From contig NZ_QOWE01000019.1 of assembly GCF_003334855.1 (NCBI RefSeq), positions 62,001 to 126,000 of the forward strand: a stretch of 64,000 nt of DNA, read 5' to 3'. A program made the position numbers and the translations under genes. Source of the stretch: Larkinella punicea (GTDB lineage Bacteria; Bacteroidota; Bacteroidia; Cytophagales; Spirosomataceae). Positions within the stretch are counted from its first letter, which is position 1, and each line of letters starts with the position of its first letter. The notes under the pieces are model-generated. The model was given only the letters and a program-made list of their open reading frames with translations. It was not told the DNA's origin and did not search any database. This document shows, one piece after another, positions 17,543-25,725 of this stretch.

Positions 17543-18604
17543 ATGAAAATACTGATCACCGGCGGAGCCGGTTTTGTTGGCTCTTCACTGGCTTTGTCTC
17601 TCAAAACCGACTACCCACAGTACGAAATTTTTGTTCTTGACAACCTCAAACGAAAAGGCTCCGAACTGAACGTGGCCCGGTTGACCAAAGCCGGTATTCA
17701 ATTTGTTCACGGCGACATCCGGAACAAGGAAGATTTCGATCCCATTCCGCCCGTCGATACGCTGATTGAGGCATCCGCCGAACCGTCGGTGCTGGCCGGT
17801 CTGACCGGAACGCCCGATTATCTCATCAATACCAACTTGTTTGGTACGGTGAACTGCCTCAACTTTGCGTTGAAATCCAAAGCCAACGTCATTTTTCTTT
17901 CCACCAGCCGGGTTTATCCTATCAAAACCATCGAAACCCTGAATTTCGATGAACACGACACCCGGTTTGTGCTGTCCGACGAACAACCGGTGCCGGGCGT
18001 TTCGTCCAAAGGCATTGCCGAAAACTTTCCGCTCGACGGCGCCCGCTCGCTCTACGGCACCACGAAACTGGCTTCGGAGTTGATTATTCAGGAGTATCAG
18101 GAGTTTTTCGGCCTGAAAACCGTCATCAACCGCTGCGGGGTCATCACCGGTCCGTGGCAGATGGGCAAGGTCGACCAGGGCGTGATGGTTCTCTGGATTG
18201 CCAAACACTACTTTGAGCAGAAACTGGCGTATATTGGTTACGGCGGCACCGGCAAACAAACCCGCGACATGCTCCACATCGCCGATCTGTACCGACTGAT
18301 CGACTGGGAGTTACACAACATTGATCTGGTCAACGGCGAAATCCTGAATGCGGGAGGGGGCAACGAAAGCAGTGCGTCCTTGCAGGAACTGACCAAAATC
18401 TGTCAGGAAGTCACCGGCAAAACCATTCCCATCAGCAGCGTGGCCGAAAACCGGGCCGCCGACATCCGGTTGTACATCACCGACAATACAAAAGTAACGA
18501 AACTGACCGGCTGGAAACCCGAGTTGGGCATCAAAGAAATTGTCACCGACATCACGAAGTGGCTCGACGAAAACCGGGAGGCCCTCGAACCGATATTGAA
18601 ATAA
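17543..18604 (+). CDS. NAD-dependent epimerase, CDP-paratose 2-epimerase-like
   Basis: 353 residues, extended short-chain dehydrogenase. The Rossmann motif ITGGAGFVGSSLA is at residues 4-16, followed by VLDNLKRKGSELNVARL, typical of CDP-paratose/tyvelose 2-epimerases. The catalytic motif is SLYGTTKLASE (YxxxK), with STSRVYP supplying the Ser/Thr, and GTGKQTRDMLHIADL is the substrate loop. The enzyme would act on a nucleotide sugar for surface polysaccharide. It starts 12 bp after kup. Exact substrate is uncertain; a general UDP-sugar epimerase is the alternative. Confidence 0.82.
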   Translation: MKILITGGAGFVGSSLALSLKTDYPQYEIFVLDNLKRKGSELNVARLTKAGIQFVHGDIRNKEDFDPIPPVDTLIEASAEPSVLAGLTGTPDYLINTNLFGTVNCLNFALKSKANVIFLSTSRVYPIKTIETLNFDEHDTRFVLSDEQPVPGVSSKGIAENFPLDGARSLYGTTKLASELIIQEYQEFFGLKTVINRCGVITGPWQMGKVDQGVMVLWIAKHYFEQKLAYIGYGGTGKQTRDMLHIADLYRLIDWELHNIDLVNGEILNAGGGNESSASLQELTKICQEVTGKTIPISSVAENRAADIRLYITDNTKVTKLTGWKPELGIKEIVTDITKWLDENREALEPILK

Positions 18605-18610
18605 ACCGAA

Positions 18611-18644
18611 AGAGGGTTGATCAAGGATCAGCCCTCTTTTTTCT
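18611..18644. terminator. Rho-independent terminator between convergent genes
   Basis: AGAGGGTTGATC (18611-18622), a 3-nt loop and GATCAGCCCTCT (18626-18637) form a 12-bp stem with one G-T pair, followed by a T run. It ends the epimerase transcript and overlaps the last codons of the convergent VTT-domain gene. Confidence 0.8.
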
Positions 18645-19335
18645 TCCGATAAAGGTAATACCCTGCAAACAACAGCAGACTTACGGCGGTCATCCAGCCA
18701 AATCCCACTTTCAATCGCTGCGTATTTTCGCCAAAATACCCAATGGCAACCACCAGCGGAGTGGCCCCTAAAACCGTTGCACTGATAAACTTCGGAAAGC
18801 CGATGCGTGAAATTCCGCCGATGAGGCTAATGGCATCGCCCGAAATGAATGGGGAAGCCCGCGCAAAAACGACCGCCCAGAATCCATATTGCTGCACCCA
18901 GTCTGTTACTTTCTTTTCGGTTTTGCCACCCACCAGTTTCCGTACGGTCGCATCGCCCACGGACTTACCGACTCCATAACCAATCGAAGCTGCAATCGCC
19001 GTTGCAACCAGCGACAAAACCGTTCCCCAAACCGGGCCATAGGCCAATACCGACACAATCATCAATCCCCAGGAAGGGATGATCACAAGAAAAATCTGGG
19101 CAATCATGGCTACGATCAACAGGAACGGGCCACGCCAGCCAAATTGGGCAACCCACCGGGTAATTCGCTTCTCATCATCACCCGATAAGACGTCGACTGC
19201 TTCCCGCAAAAATGCCCGAAACTCCGGCACTAAACCATACGCCAAACCGAATGACAAAATCAGCAAACCGGTAACGACCAGAGGCAGGTGCTGCAACCAG
19301 GACGACCGGAGAGCGGGGGGCTTGGATGTAGACAT
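18628..19335 (-). CDS. VTT-domain (TVP38/TMEM64, DedA-like) membrane protein
   Basis: 235 residues from MSTSKPPALRSS (ATG at 19335). Helix at about 18-40; then the VTT core FLLIVAMIAQIFLVIIPSWGLMIVSVLAYGPVWGTVLSL (residues about 80-118), GYGVGKSVGD and FARASPFISGDAISLIGGISR, the conserved re-entrant segments. TVP38/DedA-type proteins act as lipid or undecaprenyl-phosphate scramblases/flippases or in membrane homeostasis; the particular role here is unknown. The C-terminus ends in lysines (RKKKEG) encoded within the terminator region. Confidence 0.85.
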   Translation of the reverse strand: MSTSKPPALRSSWLQHLPLVVTGLLILSFGLAYGLVPEFRAFLREAVDVLSGDDEKRITRWVAQFGWRGPFLLIVAMIAQIFLVIIPSWGLMIVSVLAYGPVWGTVLSLVATAIAASIGYGVGKSVGDATVRKLVGGKTEKKVTDWVQQYGFWAVVFARASPFISGDAISLIGGISRIGFPKFISATVLGATPLVVAIGYFGENTQRLKVGFGWMTAVSLLLFAGYYLYRKKKEG

Positions 19336-19407
19336 TTGAATCACTTTTTCCTGTTTCAATCTAACCAAAACAGGCCGGGGTTGGTTTGAATCGTATAGCC
19401 TGTTAAA

Positions 19408-19440
19408 CCAAAAAAGCCGCTTTTCGGGCGGCTTTTTTGG
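19408..19440 (-). terminator. Rho-independent terminator after the RNase E/G gene
   Basis: A perfect 13-bp stem CCAAAAAAGCCGC (19408-19420) and GCGGCTTTTTTGG (19428-19440) with a 7-nt loop. It lies 17 bp beyond the stop of the RNase E/G gene on the minus strand and could also act for plus-strand transcription. Confidence 0.85.
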
Positions 19441-19457
19441 AGAAGATGGTACGAAAA

Positions 19458-21020
19458 TCAGGCGGCTGTCACCTCAATTTCTTCGCCCTGTTTGTTATAG
19501 AACTTGAATTCGTTGATCCCAAACGAACTGTCCTTGATCAACTTAACCCACGTTTTGTGTTTCATGAACCATTGCATCTGCTTGGAATACCAGCCTGCGG
19601 TATAATAGGCGTAGAGGTAAGGATGCATCATGATCTGGACACCACGCTCGTTCTGGCGGGTCAGAATGTATTCCAGGTTCTGTTCGATGGCGTCCGTAAT
19701 CAGGATACTGGCCTGAATTGTACCGGTGCCACCACAGGTCGGGCAAACTTCTTTGGTAACGATGTTGATTTCCGGACGAACACGCTGCCGCGTAATTTGC
19801 ATCAAGCCGAACTTCGTCAGCGGCAGAATCGTGAATTTGGAGCGGTCGGTTTTCATTTCCTCCCGCATCACGTCGAAAATCATTTTTTTGTTGTCGGGCT
19901 TCTTCATATCGATAAAATCGATGACGATGATTCCACCCATGTCGCGCAGCCGGAGCTGGCGGGCAATTTCTTTTGCGGCTTCTTTATTGACACTGACTGC
20001 CGTAGCCTCCTGATCCTCCTCGGAATTCGATTTGTTCCCGCTGTTCACGTCGATCACGTGCAGCGCTTCCGTGTGCTCAATGATCAGATAACCGCCCGCA
20101 GGCAGACTAACCGATCGCCCGAACAGTGACTTGATCTGTTTTTCAAGCCCGAACTGTTCGAAAACCTTCATCTTGTTGTTCGTATAGAACTTGACGATTT
20201 TCTCTTTTTCGGGGGCAATGGTGTGTATGTACGTTTTAATTTCATCGTACATCTCCTTGGTGTCGACGGTAATGCTGTCGAACGATTCGTTCAGCATGTC
20301 GCGGAGGATGGACGAAGCCCGGTTCATCTCGCCAATAATCCGGTCGCGGGGTTTGGCGTCGCGCAGGAGAGCAATCCCTTTTTCCCACTTTTCGAGGGAA
20401 TTGGTCAGATCGCGATCCAGTTCTTCAACGTCTTTGCCCTGTGCTACTGTCCGGACGATTACCCCAAAATTTTGCGGTTTTATCGACGACATCAGGCGCA
20501 TCAGGCGCGTGCGTTCGGCTTTATCCGTAATTTTTTTGGACATATTGACCGTACTGGCAAAGGGCACCAATACCAGATACCGCCCTGCAATGGAGATATC
20601 GCAGGATAAACGCGGCCCTTTGGTCGAGATGGGTTCTTTGACAACCTGCACCAGAATGGGTGCGTTCTTACTCAATACCTTATCAATTTTCCCGAGCTTG
20701 TCGATCTCGGGTTCCAGCTTGAAATTGTTCAGCCGGCCGGTATTGGCCCGTTTGGCGATAACGTCTTTCGTGAATTTGTTAAGCGAGTTAATGTTGGAGC
20801 CTAAGTCCAAATAATGCAGGAATGCATCTTTTTCATAGCCAATGTCGACAAATGCCGCATTGAGGCCCGTCACTAATTTTTTAACTGTTCCTAAGTAAAT
20901 ATCGCCGACGGTAAAGCTGCTGTCCGACTCTTCAACGTGATATTCCAGCAGTCTTTTGTCTTGCAAAAGTGCTATCCGATCACCTTTCTGAGTCGAACTA
21001 ATGACTAATTCGTTACTCAC
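19458..21020 (-). CDS. rng: Ribonuclease E/G family endoribonuclease
   Basis: 520 residues, RNase G-like length without a degradosome scaffold tail. The N-terminal S1 domain (about 35-125) contains GDIYLGTVKKLVTGLNAAFVDIG. The catalytic domain holds EHTEALHVIDVNSGN (first metal-binding Asp, about residue 325) and MGGIIVIDFIDMKKP (second Asp). The zinc-link CPTCGGTG lies near 425. The enzyme cleaves single-stranded 5'-monophosphorylated RNA in mRNA decay and rRNA maturation. Upstream, in transcription order, lies the gene for the 29-residue ribosomal peptide. Confidence 0.92.
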   Translation of the reverse strand: MSNELVISSTQKGDRIALLQDKRLLEYHVEESDSSFTVGDIYLGTVKKLVTGLNAAFVDIGYEKDAFLHYLDLGSNINSLNKFTKDVIAKRANTGRLNNFKLEPEIDKLGKIDKVLSKNAPILVQVVKEPISTKGPRLSCDISIAGRYLVLVPFASTVNMSKKITDKAERTRLMRLMSSIKPQNFGVIVRTVAQGKDVEELDRDLTNSLEKWEKGIALLRDAKPRDRIIGEMNRASSILRDMLNESFDSITVDTKEMYDEIKTYIHTIAPEKEKIVKFYTNNKMKVFEQFGLEKQIKSLFGRSVSLPAGGYLIIEHTEALHVIDVNSGNKSNSEEDQEATAVSVNKEAAKEIARQLRLRDMGGIIVIDFIDMKKPDNKKMIFDVMREEMKTDRSKFTILPLTKFGLMQITRQRVRPEINIVTKEVCPTCGGTGTIQASILITDAIEQNLEYILTRQNERGVQIMMHPYLYAYYTAGWYSKQMQWFMKHKTWVKLIKDSSFGINEFKFYNKQGEEIEVTAA

Positions 21021-21148
21021 AAGATGAATATGCGGTTAAGAGGCCCGAAAATATATAAAAAGGCCGGGCAATCGGTTCGTTGGCATCCAGGTTAAAGTCC
21101 TGTTGCACAAGCGAATAAGTCCTCCGATTGGCCGGCCCGTATGGTAAG

Positions 21149-21166
21149 ATCGCCCGAAAGCGATCT
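21149..21166 (-). terminator. Hairpin directly after the bS22-like gene
   Basis: GATCGC-CCGAAA-GCGATC forms a 6-bp stem 2 bp past the stop codon on the minus strand. There is no T run, so it may be a weak terminator or an mRNA-stabilising hairpin in front of the RNase gene. Confidence 0.45.
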
Positions 21167-21168
21167 AC

Positions 21169-21258
21169 CTATTTTTTCTTATGGCGATTCTTTCTCAGGC
21201 GCTTCTTCCGCTTGTGGGTAGCAATCTTGTGACGTTTTCTCTTCTTTCCGCAAGGCAT
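21169..21258 (-). CDS. bS22-like (AURKAIP1/COX24-domain) 29-residue ribosomal peptide
   Basis: The frame reads MPCGKKRKRHKIATHKRKKR followed by LRKNRHKKK and a TAG stop, 29 residues with more than half Lys, Arg and His. Near-identical peptides occur across Bacteroidota and are annotated as AURKAIP1/COX24-domain proteins, homologous to small-subunit ribosomal protein bS22 of actinobacteria and mS38 of mitochondria. It is thus probably a structural peptide buried in 30S rRNA near the decoding region. ATG at 21258. It follows the TPR gene by 22 bp on the same strand and may be co-transcribed with it. Its size makes it easy to miss. Confidence 0.88.
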   Translation of the reverse strand: MPCGKKRKRHKIATHKRKKRLRKNRHKKK

Positions 21259-21280
21259 AATGGTAATTATTTTTTTATGG

Positions 21281-22123
21281 TTAAAAATTCTTTTCCAGCT
21301 CTTTCACGGCGGCCTGAATCGTCGGGTCTTTCTCCCGCTCTTTCACTTTAGCCAGCAATTTTCGAGCCTCTTCTTTGCGGCCCATTTCACCGAGGCTGAT
21401 GGCCAGGTAAAACTGCGCCTTGGTATTGTCGGGATGACTGACCAAAATGGCCTGGAACCGCTCTACTGCCCGGTTATACTGACCGGAGCGCATCGACAAC
21501 AGACCCATGTTAAACAGCGCCAGTTCATTCGTCGGATCTTCCTTCAGCACATCCCGCAACAGCATAATCCCCTGCATCGGCGTTTCGGTCGTGACATACG
21601 TCATCGCCATATTTGCCTTGGCAGCCAGCAGATTAGGGTTACTGTCGAGTGCTTTCTGATAAAACTCCCGGGTCTTTTTCCCCAGGTTTGCCAGTTTCTG
21701 ATTGTCGACGGCAAACCCATAGGCTTCATAATACAAATCGCCGGTCCGGAGGATGTTCGCTTCGGTTGGAGCCAGCGTCACCAGTTGTTCGGCAATCCGG
21801 GCCGCACTGTCATACCGACTCACCTTCCGGTAGGCCTGAATCAATTCGTTCCCAATAACCGGTTTTTGCTTCTCCTCTGCCGATTCGAAACGGCGGCTCA
21901 ACCGGTTCAGTTCCTTTTGCTGTTCGGGCGCCAGACTGGCCGTGTGCAGGTCTGAACGATCCGTACGCAGCACCGCCGTATCCCGCACGGCCGTTTCCGG
22001 ATCCGTCGTCTTTTCGTTGGTCAATTTCCGGTCTTCGTTACGAACCACTACATTGGGCAGGCTGTATAAGCCCGCCGTCAATAGGATACCAACACCGATG
22101 ACTAGAAAAATAGATTTGTTCAT
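21281..22123 (-). CDS. Membrane-anchored TPR protein
   Basis: 280 residues. An N-terminal hydrophobic segment (IFLVIGVGILLTAGLYSLP) acts as anchor or uncleaved signal, a charged linker follows, and tetratricopeptide repeats fill about residues 100-275, for example NPNLLAAKANMAMTYV, NELALFNMGLLSMRSGQYNRAVERFQ and NTKAQFYLAISLGEMGRKEEARKLL. TPRs mediate protein-protein contacts, so it is likely an envelope scaffold; partner unknown. It lies between HU and the bS22-like gene on the minus strand, an arrangement I have the impression recurs in Cytophagales. Confidence 0.8.
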   Translation of the reverse strand: MNKSIFLVIGVGILLTAGLYSLPNVVVRNEDRKLTNEKTTDPETAVRDTAVLRTDRSDLHTASLAPEQQKELNRLSRRFESAEEKQKPVIGNELIQAYRKVSRYDSAARIAEQLVTLAPTEANILRTGDLYYEAYGFAVDNQKLANLGKKTREFYQKALDSNPNLLAAKANMAMTYVTTETPMQGIMLLRDVLKEDPTNELALFNMGLLSMRSGQYNRAVERFQAILVSHPDNTKAQFYLAISLGEMGRKEEARKLLAKVKEREKDPTIQAAVKELEKNF

Positions 22124-22203
22124 GGTAATAGAGATGAGATGGTAGACCAGAGAAACGAGATAATTCTCCGTTCTAACATCTCACCTCTTTTGTCATACAA
22201 TGA

Positions 22204-22509
22204 TTAAACTGAAACGTTTTCGTTCCGTTTAACCTGGGTTTTAACTTGCTCAACAAACACTTTGGCCGGTTTGAAGCTCGGGATAAAATGCTCATCAATG
22301 ACCATCGCCGTGTTTTTGGAGATGTTCCGGGCCACTTTACGGGCTCTCTTTTTGTTGATAAAACTACCGAACCCTCTCACGTAGATGTTCTCATTCTTCG
22401 CCAGATTATTCTTGATCACGGTAAAGAATGTTTCAATGGTGTGTTGAACATCTGCCTTGTCGATTCCTGTCTTCTCGGCAATTTCTGCGATTACGTCTGC
22501 TTTCGTCAC
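22204..22509 (-). CDS. HU/IHF-family DNA-binding protein
   Basis: 101 residues. MTKADVIAEIAEKTGIDKADVQHTIETFFTVIKNNL is the helical dimerisation part, IYVRGFGSFINKKRARKVARN matches the HU signature, and IPSFKPAKVFVEQV closes the beta arm and last helix. HU proteins bend and compact DNA. On the minus strand a perfect TACCTTTG -7 box lies about 64 bp upstream (22573-22580). It stands back to back with mutY. Confidence 0.92.
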   Translation of the reverse strand: MTKADVIAEIAEKTGIDKADVQHTIETFFTVIKNNLAKNENIYVRGFGSFINKKRARKVARNISKNTAMVIDEHFIPSFKPAKVFVEQVKTQVKRNENVSV

Positions 22510-22572
22510 GTTCGTACTAAACTTTAAGGTTCAATCAGTTGTTGAAAAAAAAGCCTCTCCAAATTGGGAGCA

Positions 22573-22580
22573 CAAAGGTA
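22573..22580 (-). promoter_or_regulatory. -7 promoter box for the HU gene
   Basis: On the minus strand the sequence reads TACCTTTG, a perfect match to the Bacteroidota -7 consensus TAnnTTTG, 63 bp before the HU start codon. No clear -33 TTG is seen at the usual distance. Confidence 0.5.
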
Positions 22581-22651
22581 GATTTTTCCTGTTAGAGAAA
22601 AAACACTCTACCTTGTTTTTTCTTCTCAACAACACCAAGTTACGAATTGTT

Positions 22652-23740
22652 TTGGATTGGTTTTCAGACTCCGACGACACAAGAATCGATTTTGCCGCTA
22701 CCCTGACGGGGTGGTATGCGCATCACAAACGGGATTTGCCGTGGCGTCACACCCGCAACCCCTATTTCATCTGGTTATCAGAGGTTATTCTGCAACAAAC
22801 GCGCGTAATTCAGGGCCGACCCTACTACGAACGCTTCGTGGCGGCTTACCCCACGGTTCAGTCGCTGGCCGACGCCGACGAGCGTGAGTTGCTGCGGCTC
22901 TGGCAGGGGCTGGGTTATTATTCACGGGCCCGAAATATGCACAAAACCGCGAAGTACATCGCCGGAGAATTCGCCGGCCGGTTTCCGGAATCGTATGCCG
23001 AACTGCTGAAACTGCCCGGTGTCGGCACCTACACGGCGGCCGCCATTGCCTCGTTTGCGTTCGATGAAAAAGTGGCCGTGGTCGACGGCAACGTATACCG
23101 GGTGCTGGCCCGGGTGTTCGGTATCGAAGAAGACATTACGACGACGACCGCAAAAAAAACCTTCTCAGCCCTGGCGAACCGGCTGATTCAGCAGTCTGAC
23201 AATCCGGCGACCTACAACCAGGCGATTATGGAATTCGGCGCGATTCAGTGTACGCCGGTTTCGCCGGACTGCCTTTTGTGCCCCTTGCAGCAGCAATGTC
23301 ACGCCTATCTGACGGGCCGGCAACGAATGTTACCGGTCAAAAGTAAGAAAACCGCCGTCCGCGAACGGTTTTTTAACTACATTGTGATCCGTCAGGGCGA
23401 CCGCATTGCGTTGAAAGAGCGGACTCAGAAAGACATCTGGCAGCATCTGTACGATTTTTGCCTGATTGAAACCGAAGAGCCGATGGAAGCGTTTCGGGAA
23501 TTACCGGAGGGACGTGTGCTGAACTGGGTGTTGCAGGAAGGCATTCTGAAGGGATTATCCGACGAACGAACGCACGTTTTAACCCACCAAAAGATCCGCG
23601 CACGGTTCTGGCTGGTGGAGGTGCCGGAGGGTCGAAAAGTGGAGCTCCCGGACGGGTTAACTTTTTGTAAACCGTCTGAAACAGAACGGTTACCAAAGCC
23701 AATTTTAGTCGTGGATTATTTGAAAAGTCTTCGTTTTTAG
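22652..23740 (+). CDS. mutY: Adenine DNA glycosylase MutY
   Basis: About 362 residues from a TTG start at 22652. The open frame extends upstream to an ATG at 22457, but that would add 65 residues unrelated to MutY and overlap the opposite HU gene, so it is rejected. HhH-GPD glycosylase domain: WLSEVILQQTRV carries the catalytic Glu, LPGVGTYTAAAIASFAF the HhH, VDGNVYRVLARV the catalytic Asp. The 4Fe-4S ligands are C-x6-C-x2-C-x5-C in CTPVSPDCLLCPLQQQC. A NUDIX-like C-terminal domain recognises 8-oxoG. The enzyme removes adenine mispaired with 8-oxoguanine. The order mutY-ssb-gldE is conserved in Bacteroidota. Confidence 0.9.
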   Translation: MDWFSDSDDTRIDFAATLTGWYAHHKRDLPWRHTRNPYFIWLSEVILQQTRVIQGRPYYERFVAAYPTVQSLADADERELLRLWQGLGYYSRARNMHKTAKYIAGEFAGRFPESYAELLKLPGVGTYTAAAIASFAFDEKVAVVDGNVYRVLARVFGIEEDITTTTAKKTFSALANRLIQQSDNPATYNQAIMEFGAIQCTPVSPDCLLCPLQQQCHAYLTGRQRMLPVKSKKTAVRERFFNYIVIRQGDRIALKERTQKDIWQHLYDFCLIETEEPMEAFRELPEGRVLNWVLQEGILKGLSDERTHVLTHQKIRARFWLVEVPEGRKVELPDGLTFCKPSETERLPKPILVVDYLKSLRF

Positions 23741-23749
23741 CTACTTTTA
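23719..23749 (+). promoter_or_regulatory. Promoter of ssb inside the end of mutY
   Basis: TTTG at 23719-23722 and TACTTTTA at 23742-23749, 19 bp apart, fit the Bacteroidota -33/-7 pattern with one mismatch in the -7 box. The pair starts in the last codons of mutY and lies 43 bp before the ssb start. Confidence 0.55.
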
Positions 23750-23791
23750 CTTAGTAAATTAGCATCCATTCACCATTTTATTTACCGTTTT

Positions 23792-24337
23792 ATGGCAAGC
23801 ATGAACAAAGTGATTCTGATTGGCAATGTTGGTAACGATCCTGAAGTCCGCTACCTGGATGGAGGGTCAGTGGTTGCCAAATTTAGCGTTGCCACAAACG
23901 AACGCTACACCACCCGCACCGGAGAGCAAGTCGACCAAACTGAATGGTTTCGGGTCGAAGTTTGGAATGACCAGGCTAAAACCGTTGAAAAATACGTCCG
24001 CAAAGGCAATCAGATTTATGTGGAAGGCCGGCTGAAAACCGAAACCTATACCGACCGCGAAGGCAAGGAACGTTTCTCGCTAACCGTTCGGGCCACGACG
24101 TTTCAATTTCTCGGCGGTGCCCGTCAGGATGGCGCTGAAGGCGGTGGCGAGTCCTACGCCGAATCGACACCCGCACCCCGGCAACAGGCAGCTCCCCAAC
24201 CAGCGCCCGCCCGGCAGCCGGCCCCCCAGCCCCAGGCGGCTGCGCAACCGGCGCCAAGGCCCGCTCCGGCAGCCCGAAAACCGGAGCCTGTTCCCGATGA
24301 TATGAATAACGCAGGCGACGACGATTTACCGTTCTAA
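23792..24337 (+). CDS. ssb: Single-stranded DNA-binding protein
   Basis: 181 residues. The OB fold, about 1-110, shows MNKVILIGNVGNDPEVRYLDGG, FSVATNER and EWFRVEVWNDQAKTVEKYVRKGNQIYVEG. The tail, about 120-170, is an Ala/Pro/Gln-rich low-complexity linker, and the protein ends DDDLPF, the conserved acidic tip that recruits replication and repair partners. SSB coats single-stranded DNA during replication, recombination and repair. It has its own likely promoter and is followed after 32 bp by gldE. Confidence 0.95.
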   Translation: MASMNKVILIGNVGNDPEVRYLDGGSVVAKFSVATNERYTTRTGEQVDQTEWFRVEVWNDQAKTVEKYVRKGNQIYVEGRLKTETYTDREGKERFSLTVRATTFQFLGGARQDGAEGGGESYAESTPAPRQQAAPQPAPARQPAPQPQAAAQPAPRPAPAARKPEPVPDDMNNAGDDDLPF

Positions 24338-24369
24338 GGCGGTGTTTTTGTTCACCTATACGCAATTTC

Positions 24370-25698
24370 ATGGATAGCGATCCCCTCTCGAGTAAGGTGC
24401 TCCCGGCTGATGCCTGGGGCACCTATCTTAGTTTTTATGGCCCTTATGCCGCCATTCTGATTGTCTTACTGGCCCTGGCGGCCATTGTCTCCGCTTCCGA
24501 AGCTGCCTTTTTTTCCCTTTCGTCCGACGACCGCGCCATTTGCCGCAGCAGCGATGAGGTTGCCGAACGCCGGATCATGAATCTGCTCGACCGACCCCGG
24601 CGGCTTCTGGCTTCTCTCCTCATTTTCAACAACTTACTAAACCTGGCGATTGTCGTGATCGTCACCTACCTCGTCTGGAAACTCAGCCAGCTCGACCCGA
24701 CCTCCGGCTGGGTACTGACCAGTTTAACGGCGGTGTTGACCCTGACGATTGTGTTGTTCGGCGAGATCATTCCGAAAGTGTACGCCAGCCAGAACAGTCT
24801 GTCGGTGGCCCGCCGGACGGCTCCGCTGGTGGCCCTGGCTTCCACCCTCTTCCGGCCTTTGTCGGTCCTGCTGGTCAGTTTGACCAGTGTGATCGATCAG
24901 CGAATCCAGCGACGGGGCTACAAGGTTTCGATGGTGGAACTCAACCAGGCCGTTGAGTTAACCAGCCGCGAATCAACCCACGAGGAGCGCGAACTGATCA
25001 AAGGCATTGTCAATTTCAGTAACCTGACGGCCCGGCAGGCCATGCGGGCCCGGGTCGATATTACGGCTTTCAGCGAAGAACTGACCTTTACGGAATTGCT
25101 GGCCCAGATCAACCAGTCGGGCTATTCGCGGGTGCCGGTCTACAAAGAATCGCTGGACGAAATCGAAGGCATTCTCTACCTCAAGGATTTGTTACCGCAC
25201 CTGGACAGCGACGATTCGTTCCGCTGGCAGACGCTGATCCGCCCGGTTTTCTTTATTCCGGAAACCAAAAAAATCGACGACCTGCTCCAGGACTTTCAGA
25301 AACGCCGGGTACACATGGCCATTGTGGTGGACGAGTACGGCGGCACCCGCGGCCTCATTACGCTGGAAGACATCATCGAAGAGATTTTTGGCGATATCAA
25401 CGACGAGTTTGATGAAGAAGAGCCCATTCCGTTTCAGCGCGTCGATGACCGGACGATTCGGGTGGAAGGCAAAATCCTGCTGACAGACATTTGCCGGGTT
25501 CTACAGGTTGATATTACCTACTTTGACGAAGTCAAGGGCGAAAGTGAGTCGCTGGGCGGTTTGCTGCTCGAATTGTTCACCCGGGTTCCCCAAACGGGAC
25601 AGGAGGTTAGCTACGGCGAATTTACGTTTAAAGTCCTTTCGGCCGATGATAAGCGAATCCAACACGTTGAAATTGTCAGACAGGAAACACCCAGTTAA
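24370..25698 (+). CDS. gldE: GldE-type CNNM/CorC-family membrane protein
   Basis: 442 residues. A hydrophobic DUF21/CNNM domain with three to four helices covers about 25-190 and includes ASEAAFFSLSSDDR and LFGEIIPKVYASQN. Two CBS motifs follow (about 215-345; YSRVPVYKESLDEIEGILYLKDLLPHL and MAIVVDEYGGTRGLITLEDIIEEIFGDI), then a C-terminal CorC/HlyC domain. CorC relatives handle Mg2+ or regulate ion transport. In Flavobacterium johnsoniae the protein encoded behind ssb is GldE, linked to gliding and type IX secretion; the symbol rests on that gene order and architecture. The gldD gene often found next is absent here. Confidence 0.82.
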   Translation: MDSDPLSSKVLPADAWGTYLSFYGPYAAILIVLLALAAIVSASEAAFFSLSSDDRAICRSSDEVAERRIMNLLDRPRRLLASLLIFNNLLNLAIVVIVTYLVWKLSQLDPTSGWVLTSLTAVLTLTIVLFGEIIPKVYASQNSLSVARRTAPLVALASTLFRPLSVLLVSLTSVIDQRIQRRGYKVSMVELNQAVELTSRESTHEERELIKGIVNFSNLTARQAMRARVDITAFSEELTFTELLAQINQSGYSRVPVYKESLDEIEGILYLKDLLPHLDSDDSFRWQTLIRPVFFIPETKKIDDLLQDFQKRRVHMAIVVDEYGGTRGLITLEDIIEEIFGDINDEFDEEEPIPFQRVDDRTIRVEGKILLTDICRVLQVDITYFDEVKGESESLGGLLLELFTRVPQTGQEVSYGEFTFKVLSADDKRIQHVEIVRQETPS

Positions 25699-25725
25699 TC
25701 AGCAAGGTAATCGCTCATTCTGGCT

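Noticed and set aside
18889-19188. Plus-strand frames opposite the VTT-domain gene
   Set aside because: Arg/Pro/His-rich antisense shadows of a clear membrane protein.
22457-22651. In-frame upstream extension of mutY to an ATG at 22457
   Set aside because: It overlaps the HU gene on the other strand, crosses the HU promoter region, and adds 65 residues without similarity to MutY; homologues begin close to the chosen TTG.
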